Shown here: in pieces, positions 1-5,834 of the stretch
How the letters are laid out: each line of letters begins with the position of its first letter
Position numbering within the stretch: the stretch's first letter is position 1
From: an uncultured Collinsella sp.
GTDB lineage: Bacteria > Actinomycetota > Coriobacteriia > Coriobacteriales > Coriobacteriaceae
Direction: 5' to 3'
Assembly: GCA_900542085.1 (NCBI GenBank)
Contig: UQMK01000046.1
Coordinates: forward strand, 1-9,131
DNA length: 9,131 nt
The notes under the pieces: model-generated
Told to the model about the DNA's origin: nothing
Database searches by the model: none
What the model saw: the letters and a program-made list of their open reading frames with translations, nothing else
Program-made: the position numbers and the translations under genes

Positions 1-605
1 GCGAGCATGTTCGGCCGCGAGGGCCACGGCGGCGGCTCGTTGCTGCCGATAATCTCGTGGGCAGCTGCCTCGCCGTCGACGATGGGCTCGTCGGATTCGG
101 GCTGATAGGTCCAACTAAAGTCTTCACCCGAAACGGTGAGCTTGTAGTGCTTCCACGCTGAGTTGACCTTGGTAGCGGCGGATGAGGCGTTGTAAAACGA
201 GATATCGACGCCGGCGATGGTGGTGTTAGGGTAGGCAATCTGCGAAAACGCCACGACGCCCACGATATAGACGATGGCGACGAGGCCGAGGACGACGAAA
301 AACGCCGTCTTGCCACCCGTCTTATTGCCCTTTGCGGAGCGGTTGTTGGCGGGGCCGCGGTTGTTGGAAACTCGAGTGTGCGAAGGGCCCTGGTTGTGAC
401 CGGCGCCATGTGTGGAACGCTGCTGGTGCTGTTGATATTGCTGACGCTGCTGATGCTGGCCCTGATTGGGACGCGGGGAGGTATTTGCCGCGCCGTGCTG
501 TTCGCCATGGGCTGGCGCGATGGGACGCGGCGATTGGATTCCTCCGGGCTGCCTGCTGGGCTGTTGCGGATCGGGGATCAGTTGGCTGCGGTCGATTTGC
601 GACAT
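1..605 (-). CDS. Membrane-anchored cell-wall protein, N-terminal part (likely L,D-transpeptidase/VanW-like family with a peptidoglycan-binding domain); runs off the left edge
   Basis: The start and the first 201 residues are visible; the C-terminal part lies outside the window. Start ATG at 605-603 is preceded by AAGGAA (rc of 615-620). Residues 1-98 are predicted cytoplasmic and of low complexity, rich in Gln, His, Asn, Pro and Arg (the Gln/His run is about residues 48-62). One hydrophobic helix (about 101-121) follows a short basic stretch, which fits a type II signal anchor with the rest outside the cell. Just outside the membrane is PNTTIAGVDIS (126-136), which resembles the start of the repeat domain found before YkuD L,D-transpeptidase or VanW domains (the PF12229-type 'putative peptidoglycan binding' domain). 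From this I infer a role in peptidoglycan cross-linking or remodelling. The catalytic domain is not in view, so YkuD versus VanW cannot be decided. It lies 150 bp downstream of sdaA, same strand, with its own candidate promoter. Confidence 0.72.
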   Translation of the reverse strand, partial: MSQIDRSQLIPDPQQPSRQPGGIQSPRPIAPAHGEQHGAANTSPRPNQGQHQQRQQYQQHQQRSTHGAGHNQGPSHTRVSNNRGPANNRSAKGNKTGGKTAFFVVLGLVAIVYIVGVVAFSQIAYPNTTIAGVDISFYNASSAATKVNSAWKHYKLTVSGEDFSWTYQPESDEPIVDGEAAAHEIIGSNEPPPWPSRPNML

Positions 606-662
606 CGTGTATATTTCCTTCGAGTTTCGCTTTGCGGCTCATCGTGTTTTAACTGGGCTTGA

Positions 663-691
663 ATTATAGCGATTACGCAGGTGCTTGTGTT
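663..691 (-). promoter_or_regulatory. Candidate promoter of the left-edge cell-wall gene
   Basis: On the minus strand there is a perfect -10 hexamer TATAAT (668-663), 57 bases upstream of the start codon. The -35 region is poor: AACACA lies at 17-bp spacing (691-686). The -10 element is the real evidence. A 28-bp palindrome sits 44 bp upstream of the -10. Confidence 0.5.
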
Positions 692-712
692 ACGAAAACA
701 GTTGCGATAAAG

Positions 713-740
713 GATAGGTGGGACATATGTCCCACCTATC
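713..740. repeat. 28-bp perfect palindrome between sdaA and the cell-wall gene
   Basis: The left half GATAGGTGGGACAT (713-726) is followed directly by its exact reverse complement (727-740) with no unpaired base. As RNA it would fold into about 12 bp with an ATAT loop. It begins 16 bases after the sdaA stop codon, so it could end sdaA transcription, but the bases after it on the minus strand (CTTTATCGC) make only a weak U-tract. It could equally be an operator for the promoter at 663-668, or a short member of the GGGAC-core repeat family seen elsewhere in this window. Confidence 0.8.
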
Positions 741-755
741 GTTCGCTTTTGCTCA

Positions 756-2363
756 CTATCCGCATATTCCGCATTTTGCGCACGCCGAGAGTGCTGCCGG
801 AGCCTGCGCGATGCCGCCCTTGGCCGTCTCGCGCAACGTGGCGGGCAGGGCGTGGCCCACCGAGAGCATCACGTGCGCCATCTGGTCAAACGGCACCAGG
901 CTCTTGATGCCGGCGAGGGCGAGCTGCGCCGAGCTGAAGGCCGCGGCCACGCCGATGGCGTTGCGGTTTTGGCAGGGCACCTCGACAAGGCCGCCGACGG
1001 GGTCGCAAACGAGGCCCAACAGGTTGCTCAGTGCAATGGAGCTGGCGTCGAGCGCTTGCTCGGGCGTGCCGCCCATCATCTGGACCAGCGCGGCGGCGGC
1101 CATGGCGGCAGCGCTTCCAACCTCTGCCTGACATCCGCCCTCGGCGCCGGCGACGCAGGCGCTCGTGGTGAGGTTGAGGCCGATGGCGGCGGCGCAGTAG
1201 AGGGCATCCATGACCTGTTCATCATCGAGCTGGAGGTGATCGGCGAGCGCCAGCACGCAACCGGGGACGACGCCCGCGGAGCCGGCCGTGGGGGCGGCAA
1301 CGATCACGCCCATGGTGGCGGAGCGCTCGAGCACGGCCATCGCGCGGGCCACGGCATCGGTCTGAACGGGGCCCATCAGGCTTGCGCTTAAATCGTTGCG
1401 GTAGGTGGCATCGACGAGCTTGGCCTCTCCGCCGATAAGCCCGCCGAGCGATCGCTGCGGATTGGCGATGGGGGCCGTGGTCTCCTCGCGCATGACGTCG
1501 AGCACGCGGCGCATGGCTGCGATAGCATGGGCCTCGCCGGTCAGACGCGCCTCGCGCACGGCCATGACGGCGCCGATATTCAGGCCGAGCTCGGCGCACG
1601 CATCGAGCAACTGCTCGCCGTCGTCAAAGATCTCCTTGGCCGAGACGCCGGGGGAGAGCGACGAGGCCGAGCCCGGGAGCTCGATAAACGTGGCGTAATC
1701 GACATTGTCGAGCTTGCGCAGCATGGGGACGACGGTGTCGTCGGGAGCGCCGTCGGTCTCAAAGACGGAATAAGCCTGGCCGCCCACCTCGGTGCGGTAG
1801 GTGCGGCAGAAGGCGATGTTGACGTGTGCGTAGGCGAGCAGGTTCGTGAGCGCGGCGAGCACGCCGGGAACGTCCTGGTGTGCCACGAAGAGCGTGGAAT
1901 ACATGCCCGAGATGTCGACGCCGACGCCGTTGATGCGGCTGATGCGCATCTTGCCGCCGCCCAGGCTCTCGCCGCGGACCTGCGCCGTGGCGCCCGTGTC
2001 ATCGACCATGTCGATGTCGACGGTGTTGGGGTGGATGGAGGCGTCGTCGCCCTTGATGTCGAAGTGAAAGTCGAGGCCCTGGTCCCGTGCGAGGTCAAAA
2101 GCTTGCTTGATGTTCTCGTCGTCGGTATCGAGCCCCAGGATGCCCGCGACGAGCGCGCGATCGGTGCCGTGACCGCGGTAGGTGTGGGCAAAGGAATTCC
2201 ACAGGCCAAAGGTGACCTTGGTGATGCGGCCTTCCAGCAGGCTAGCGGCAACTTGGGCGCAGCGCAGGGCGCCGGCGGTGTGCGACGAGCTGGGGCCGAC
2301 CATGACGGGGCCCAAGATCTCGAATGCCGAGGTCGTTGCTAGTGTTTGCGGCTTGCCTGCCAT
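756..2363 (-). CDS. sdaA: L-serine ammonia-lyase (L-serine dehydratase), single-chain Fe-S type
   Basis: A 535-residue enzyme that deaminates L-serine to pyruvate and ammonia in the cytoplasm. It is a fusion of the beta and alpha parts that are separate subunits in many Gram-positives. The beta part carries GPSSSHTAGA (23-32) and an ACT-like segment (about 156-205). The alpha part carries PTAGSAGVVPG (358-368), GCQAEVG (410-416) and CDPVGGLVEVPCQNRN (453-468). Cys411, Cys453 and Cys464 match the three ligands of the [4Fe-4S] cluster known from the Legionella enzyme. The protein ends in an unusual tail with Cys528, Cys531 and Cys534 (CAKCGICG). The start is fixed by AAGGAG (rc of 2369-2374), six bases before ATG at 2363. 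The gene is monocistronic or leads into the cell-wall gene; metK upstream is separated by a strong terminator. The Fe-S cluster is oxygen-sensitive, fitting an anaerobe. Function is near certain. Confidence 0.97.
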   Translation of the reverse strand: MAGKPQTLATTSAFEILGPVMVGPSSSHTAGALRCAQVAASLLEGRITKVTFGLWNSFAHTYRGHGTDRALVAGILGLDTDDENIKQAFDLARDQGLDFHFDIKGDDASIHPNTVDIDMVDDTGATAQVRGESLGGGKMRISRINGVGVDISGMYSTLFVAHQDVPGVLAALTNLLAYAHVNIAFCRTYRTEVGGQAYSVFETDGAPDDTVVPMLRKLDNVDYATFIELPGSASSLSPGVSAKEIFDDGEQLLDACAELGLNIGAVMAVREARLTGEAHAIAAMRRVLDVMREETTAPIANPQRSLGGLIGGEAKLVDATYRNDLSASLMGPVQTDAVARAMAVLERSATMGVIVAAPTAGSAGVVPGCVLALADHLQLDDEQVMDALYCAAAIGLNLTTSACVAGAEGGCQAEVGSAAAMAAAALVQMMGGTPEQALDASSIALSNLLGLVCDPVGGLVEVPCQNRNAIGVAAAFSSAQLALAGIKSLVPFDQMAHVMLSVGHALPATLRETAKGGIAQAPAALSACAKCGICG

Positions 2364-2390
2364 GGCTGCTCCTTCTTTATCCCGTCGTTC

Positions 2391-2503
2391 CGAGGGCTTT
2401 GGTATTTGGTCGCCTGCTCTACAGTCCTGGCTCGCACGGAGGCCACATTAAGTGGCCTCCGGCTCGTGCGGAACTCGCGACCGACCAAATACCAAAGCCC
2501 TCG
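2391..2503. repeat. 113-bp branched inverted repeat in the sdaA leader
   Basis: Arms 2391-2412 and 2482-2503 are perfect 22-bp reverse complements (core TTTGGTATTTGG / CCAAATACCAAA). The outer flank resumes pairing after one mismatch (2387-2389 with 2505-2507). Inside lies a second hairpin, CGGAGGCCAC (2437-2446) with GTGGCCTCCG (2452-2461), around the loop ATTAA; GCAC/GTGC (2434-2437/2466-2469) offers a further partner. The whole can form a cruciform or a branched RNA. It ends 27 bases before the sdaA start and leaves the ribosome-binding site free. No target-site duplication is visible in the flanks. It may be a small mobile repeat or a leader structure controlling sdaA. Confidence 0.85.
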
Positions 2504-2542
2504 AAACTTAGGATACATGGTTGGAGTCGCTCTGCTGCAAAA

Positions 2543-2572
2543 TTTATCGGTCTGTGACCTATTCCATGTCCC
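2543..2572 (-). promoter_or_regulatory. Weak candidate promoter and dyad upstream of sdaA
   Basis: On the minus strand GGGACA (2572-2567) and GATAAA (2548-2543) stand 18 bp apart, each matching four of six consensus bases. Between them is the small dyad GGTCTGTGACC (2549-2559), which could be an operator. A second candidate -10, TATCCT (2515-2510), has only TTGCAG at 19-bp spacing. Either choice would put the 113-bp inverted repeat inside the sdaA 5' untranslated region. Confidence 0.3.
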
Positions 2573-2604
2573 AGGTCGGCTCATCTTCACCACCGTTTAA
2601 ATAA

Positions 2605-2638
2605 AAAAGAAGTACCGGTTGGAGCCGGTACTTCTTTT
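2605..2638 (-). terminator. Intrinsic terminator of metK
   Basis: A 14-bp perfect stem (2605-2618 with 2625-2638) closes a six-base loop. Read on the minus strand it ends in a run of Ts (rc of 2603-2608) followed by ATTTAAA. It starts 37 bases after the metK stop codon. It separates metK from sdaA. Confidence 0.92.
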
Positions 2639-2675
2639 GGTGCGTTTTTATTTGGCTGTGGCTTTTCTTGTTAGC

Positions 2676-3956
2676 TTACAGGCCGCAGGCTGCTTTGAGT
2701 TCTTCGACTCGGTCGGTTTTCTCCCAGGTGAAGTCGGGGTCTTCGCGGCCAAAGTGACCGTAGGCTGCCGTCTTTTCGTAGATGGGGCGGCGCAGGTCCA
2801 GGTCGCGGATGATGGCGCCCGGGCGCAGGTCGAAGGTCTTCTCCACGGCCTCGACGATCTTGTCCTCGGCAACATGTGCGGTGCCAAAGGTGTCGACCAT
2901 GATCGACAGCGGCTTGGACACGCCGATGGCGTAGGCCAACTCCACCTCGCAGCGGTCGGCCAGGCCGGCGGCGACCACGTTCTTGGCGACCCAGCGAGCG
3001 GCGTACGCGGCGGAGCGGTCGACCTTGGTGCAGTCCTTGCCGCTAAAGGCACCGCCGCCGTGACGGCCGTAGCCGCCATAGGTGTCGACGATGATCTTGC
3101 GGCCGGTCAGGCCCGTGTCACCCATGGGGCCGCCCACGACAAAGCGGCCGGTGGGGTTCACGTAGATGTCGGCACCATCCCACGGCATGTTCTCGGCAGC
3201 CATGACAGGCGCGATGACATGCTCGATGAGGTCGTCCTTGATCTTGCCCATGTCCTCGATCTCGGCAGCATGCTGCGTGGAGATGACGATGGTCGTGACC
3301 TCGACGGGCTTGCCGTCCTCGTAGCGCACGGTGACCTGGGTCTTGCCGTCGGGGCGCAGATACGCCAGGGTACCGTCGTGGCGCACGGCTGCCAGGCGCT
3401 CGGCCAGGCGGCTTGCCAGGTAGTGCGGCATGGGCATGAGGGTCTTGGTCTCGTTGGAGGCGTAGCCGAACATCATGCCCTGGTCGCCGGCGCCGATCAG
3501 GTCGATCGGGTCGGTGGTAGCGCCGGTCTGGGTCTCAAACGACTCGTCGACGCCCTGGGCGATATCGGGGGACTGCTCGTGGATGAGGCTCATGACACCG
3601 CAGGTATCGCAGTCAAAGCCAAACTTGGCGCGGTTGTAGCCGATGCGGCGGATGACGCCGCGGGCAATCTCCTGCACGTCAACGTATGCCTGGGTGCGGA
3701 TCTCGCCGGCGACGATGACGGTGCCGGTGGTCACGAGGGTCTCGCAGGCGCAGCGGACGTTTTCCACGTTGGCGGGCACGCCGTTGGGCGCAATATAGCC
3801 CTGCTCCTGCAGCTCTATTTCTTTGGCGAGGATGGCGTCGAGTACGGCATCGCTGATCTGGTCGGCGATCTTATCGGGATGACCCTCGGTCACCGATTCC
3901 GACGTAAACACAAACGATCCGTGTTGGGGCGGGATGGAACGAAGCTCTTCTGACAT
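2676..3956 (-). CDS. metK: S-adenosylmethionine synthetase (methionine adenosyltransferase)
   Basis: A 426-residue cytoplasmic enzyme that joins methionine and ATP to make S-adenosylmethionine. The family signatures are all present: FTSESVTEGHPDK (17-29, ATP-binding), GAGDQGMMFGYA (155-166) and the phosphate-binding loop GGGAFSGKD (300-308). The usual length is about 380-400 residues. The excess here comes mainly from a segment at about 45-69, between AIL and ACETLV, roughly 18 residues longer than in E. coli MetK. The start ATG at 3956 has AAAGGA (rc of 3962-3967) five bases upstream. The gene stands alone with its own terminator and is divergent from gltX across a 314-bp gap that holds its candidate promoter, a leader hairpin and a composite inverted repeat. 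Identity is near certain. Confidence 0.98.
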   Translation of the reverse strand: MSEELRSIPPQHGSFVFTSESVTEGHPDKIADQISDAVLDAILAKEIELQEQGYIAPNGVPANVENVRCACETLVTTGTVIVAGEIRTQAYVDVQEIARGVIRRIGYNRAKFGFDCDTCGVMSLIHEQSPDIAQGVDESFETQTGATTDPIDLIGAGDQGMMFGYASNETKTLMPMPHYLASRLAERLAAVRHDGTLAYLRPDGKTQVTVRYEDGKPVEVTTIVISTQHAAEIEDMGKIKDDLIEHVIAPVMAAENMPWDGADIYVNPTGRFVVGGPMGDTGLTGRKIIVDTYGGYGRHGGGAFSGKDCTKVDRSAAYAARWVAKNVVAAGLADRCEVELAYAIGVSKPLSIMVDTFGTAHVAEDKIVEAVEKTFDLRPGAIIRDLDLRRPIYEKTAAYGHFGREDPDFTWEKTDRVEELKAACGL

Positions 3957-3979
3957 GATTGTCCTTTCGAATAACGTGT

Positions 3980-4006
3980 CCCGGCGACCGTTACCATTCC
4001 GCCGGG
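3980..4006 (-). promoter_or_regulatory. Hairpin in the metK 5' leader
   Basis: CCCGGCG (3980-3986) and CGCCGGG (4000-4006) form a 7-bp GC-rich stem with a 13-base loop, between the candidate metK -10 box and its ribosome-binding site. No following T-run is present, so it is not a terminator. I do not recognise a SAM riboswitch. It may only stabilise the leader. Confidence 0.45.
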
Positions 4007-4024
4007 CTCTGTATGCAAGGGCAC

Positions 4025-4030
4025 ATCATA
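4025..4030 (-). promoter_or_regulatory. Candidate -10 box of metK
   Basis: TATGAT on the minus strand (4030-4025), 68 bases upstream of the metK start. GTGTGA at 17-bp spacing (4053-4048) is a poor -35. This would give a leader of about 60 bases. The composite repeat starts about 11 bp beyond the -35 position. Confidence 0.4.
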
Positions 4031-4063
4031 GCGCGTTAAACGAATATTCACACCCTTTCCGCA

Positions 4064-4191
4064 CCTACTCATTGGGGACAGACATAAATGACCAGACCTA
4101 CTCATTGGGGACAGGCTTAAATGACCAGCCGAAGGAAACACTCTTGCGGCATTTGGACTCTTCATTTAAGCCTGTCCCCAATGAGTGGGTC
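4064..4191. repeat. Composite element: two 33-bp tandem copies plus an inverted copy (GGGGACA/TGTCCCC core)
   Basis: Two direct copies of a 33-bp unit abut at 4064-4096 and 4097-4129, identical at 30 of 33 positions; each holds CTCATTGGGGACAG and TAAATGACCAG. An inverted copy follows. Arms 4095-4124 and 4162-4191 pair over 30 bp with one G-T wobble (4099/4187), including 25 perfect pairs. The 37-base spacer (4125-4161) can itself pair (GCCG 4128-4131 with CGGC 4147-4150). The element fills the space between the divergent metK and gltX promoters. The arrangement resembles REP/BIME-type repeats that IS200-like Y1 (RAYT) transposases spread, but no transposase is in the window. That link is inference. 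Confidence 0.88.
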
Positions 4192-4224
4192 GGTGCCCTT
4201 TGTGCGGAGGTTGCATTGTTGCTT

Positions 4225-4230
4225 TATACT
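4225..4230 (+). promoter_or_regulatory. Candidate -10 box of gltX
   Basis: TATACT at 4225-4230, 40 bases before the gltX start, matches five of six consensus bases. No good -35 lies at 16-18 bp spacing; TTGCAT at 4211-4216 is too close. The right end of the composite repeat lies 33 bp upstream, so the repeat could affect this promoter. Confidence 0.5.
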
Positions 4231-4270
4231 GGTGCGGTTAGACATCCATCCTGCAATCGAGGAGATTTCC

Positions 4271-5746
4271 ATGGCATCAGACGTTCGCGTCCGCTTTGCA
4301 CCCTCACCGACGGGCAAGCTGCACATCGGCGGCGCCCGCACCGCTATCTATAACTGGGCTTTTGCCCGCGCAAACGGCGGCACGTTCATCCTGCGCATCG
4401 ACGACACCGATCCCACCCGTTCCACCGACGAGAACACGCAGATCATCCTGCGCGCCATGCGTTGGCTGGGTCTGGACTGGGATGAGGGCCCCGAGGTGGG
4501 CGGCGACTTTGGCCCCTATGCTCAGACCGAGCGCCTGGACCTGTACAAGCAGGCTGCCCAGAAGCTTTGGGATGAAGGCAAGGCCTATCCCTGCTTCTGC
4601 ACTAAGGAGCAGCTCGACGCCGACCGTAAGGCCGCGCAGGAGCGCAAGGACCCCTTCCAGGGCTATCAGCGCCGCTGCCGCGATCTGGATCCCGAGGAGG
4701 CACGCCGCCGCATCGAGGCCGGCGAGCCCTACGTCCTGCGCATCAAGGTGCCCGAGGACCGCGGCGACGTCGTCATCCACGACGCCGTCCATGGCGAGGT
4801 AACCTTCGATGCCAAGGAGCTCGACGACTTTGTCATCTTCCGCTCCGACGGTACGCCCACGTACAACTTTGCGACCGTCGTCGACGACGCCATGATGAAG
4901 ATCACCCACGTCATCCGCGGCGACGACCACCTGTCCAACACCCCGCGCCAGGTCATGGTCTACGAGGCCCTCGGCGCGCCCGTGCCCACGTTCGCCCATA
5001 TCTCCATGATTCTGGGCGCCGACGGCAAGAAGCTCTCCAAGCGCCATGGCGCCACCTCGGTGGAGGAGTACCGCGATGCCGGCTACCTGCCTGACGCATT
5101 CGTCAACTATCTGGCGCTGCTCGGCTGGTCGCTCGACGGCGAGACCACGATCATCCCACGCGATGTTCTGGCCAGCAAGTTCTCGCTCGACCGCATTTCC
5201 AAGAACCCGGCGACCTTCGACCCCAAGAAGCTCGATTGGGTCAATGCCGAGTACATCAACGGCATGTCCGATGCTCAGTTTGCCGACGAGATCATGGTCC
5301 CCGAGCTGCACGAGGCCGGCATGATCGAGGGTAACGTCGAGTACGGCGAGGACTGGATCGACGCGCTCGCTGCCATCGTCAAGCCGCGCACCAAGATGCC
5401 GGCCGACGCCGTGACCGTCGCCGCCCCCATCTTTGCCACGGCCGAGACGCTCGAGTATGACGAGAAGTCCGTCAACAAGGGCCTGGCCAAGGAGGGCATG
5501 GGCGCCATTCTGGATGCCGCCAAGGCCGCGCTCGAGGGCGTGGACGAGTGGACGGCCGCCAACATCGATGCCGCGCTTGAACCGCTGCCCGAGCAGATGG
5601 ACCTCAAGAAGCGCGTGGTGTTCCAGGTCGTGCGCGTCGCCGTCTGCGGCAACATGGTGAGCCCTCCGCTGGGCGAGACTATGGCGCTCGTCGGCCGTGA
5701 CGACTGCCTGGCGCGCATCGATCGCGCCCGCACGATGGCGCTGTAA
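4271..5746 (+). CDS. gltX: Glutamyl-tRNA synthetase (class I)
   Basis: A 491-residue cytoplasmic enzyme that charges tRNA with glutamate. The class I HIGH-type motif is PSPTGKLHIGG (11-21) and the KMSKS-type motif is KKLSKRHG (253-260), in a Rossmann-type catalytic domain; the C-terminal helical anticodon-binding part covers about 310-491. The putative zinc-binding region has Cys108, Cys110 and Cys136, but the fourth ligand, a His two residues after the last Cys in the E. coli enzyme, is Asp138 here. The start ATG at 4271 is chosen because GAGGAG (4259-4264) sits six bases before it and family homology begins at once. An in-frame upstream extension would run through the inverted repeat. I cannot tell whether it charges only tRNA-Glu or also tRNA-Gln; no GlnRS or GatCAB gene is in view. 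A strong terminator follows. Confidence 0.98.
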   Translation: MASDVRVRFAPSPTGKLHIGGARTAIYNWAFARANGGTFILRIDDTDPTRSTDENTQIILRAMRWLGLDWDEGPEVGGDFGPYAQTERLDLYKQAAQKLWDEGKAYPCFCTKEQLDADRKAAQERKDPFQGYQRRCRDLDPEEARRRIEAGEPYVLRIKVPEDRGDVVIHDAVHGEVTFDAKELDDFVIFRSDGTPTYNFATVVDDAMMKITHVIRGDDHLSNTPRQVMVYEALGAPVPTFAHISMILGADGKKLSKRHGATSVEEYRDAGYLPDAFVNYLALLGWSLDGETTIIPRDVLASKFSLDRISKNPATFDPKKLDWVNAEYINGMSDAQFADEIMVPELHEAGMIEGNVEYGEDWIDALAAIVKPRTKMPADAVTVAAPIFATAETLEYDEKSVNKGLAKEGMGAILDAAKAALEGVDEWTAANIDAALEPLPEQMDLKKRVVFQVVRVAVCGNMVSPPLGETMALVGRDDCLARIDRARTMAL

Positions 5747-5769
5747 CAGTCGCGCAAACGCATGTATCC

Positions 5770-5804
5770 GAGCCCCGCTCACCCGAGCGGGGCTCTTGTT
5801 TCTT
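5770..5804 (+). terminator. Intrinsic terminator of gltX
   Basis: GAGCCCCGCTC (5770-5780) pairs perfectly with GAGCGGGGCTC (5785-5795) around the loop ACCC, followed by the T-rich tail TTGTTTCTT. It lies 23 bases after the gltX stop and only 39 bases before the preferred priA start. Confidence 0.95.
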
Positions 5805-5834
5805 AAGGCGTATGGGATGAGAGGCACAGAGACC

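Noticed and set aside
713..740. Confident terminator call for sdaA at the palindrome
   Set aside because: The stem is strong but the tail on the minus strand is only CTTTAT, so I list it as a repeat with several possible roles.
2339..2600. Two overlapping 84-residue reading frames, one on each strand, across the sdaA leader
   Set aside because: They read through the inverted repeat, so both give near-mirror peptides with WYLV and TKYQSPRN. They overlap the sdaA start, have no ribosome-binding site and resemble no known protein.
3957..4030. SAM riboswitch in the metK leader
   Set aside because: The leader is only about 60 bases, with one 7-bp hairpin and no multi-helix junction or terminator/antiterminator pair.
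4064..4191. CRISPR array
   Set aside because: The two direct 33-bp copies abut with no spacer between them, and the third copy is inverted. No cas gene is present.
4121..4270. A 50-residue N-terminal extension of GluRS
   Set aside because: It starts inside the inverted repeat with no proper ribosome-binding site and lies upstream of the candidate -10. GAGGAG at 4259-4264 and family homology support ATG 4271.
5697..5834. A GTG start for PriA inside gltX
   Set aside because: It would read through the end of gltX and the terminator hairpin. The family similarity begins after 5835, and the extra residues look like out-of-frame GC-rich translation.
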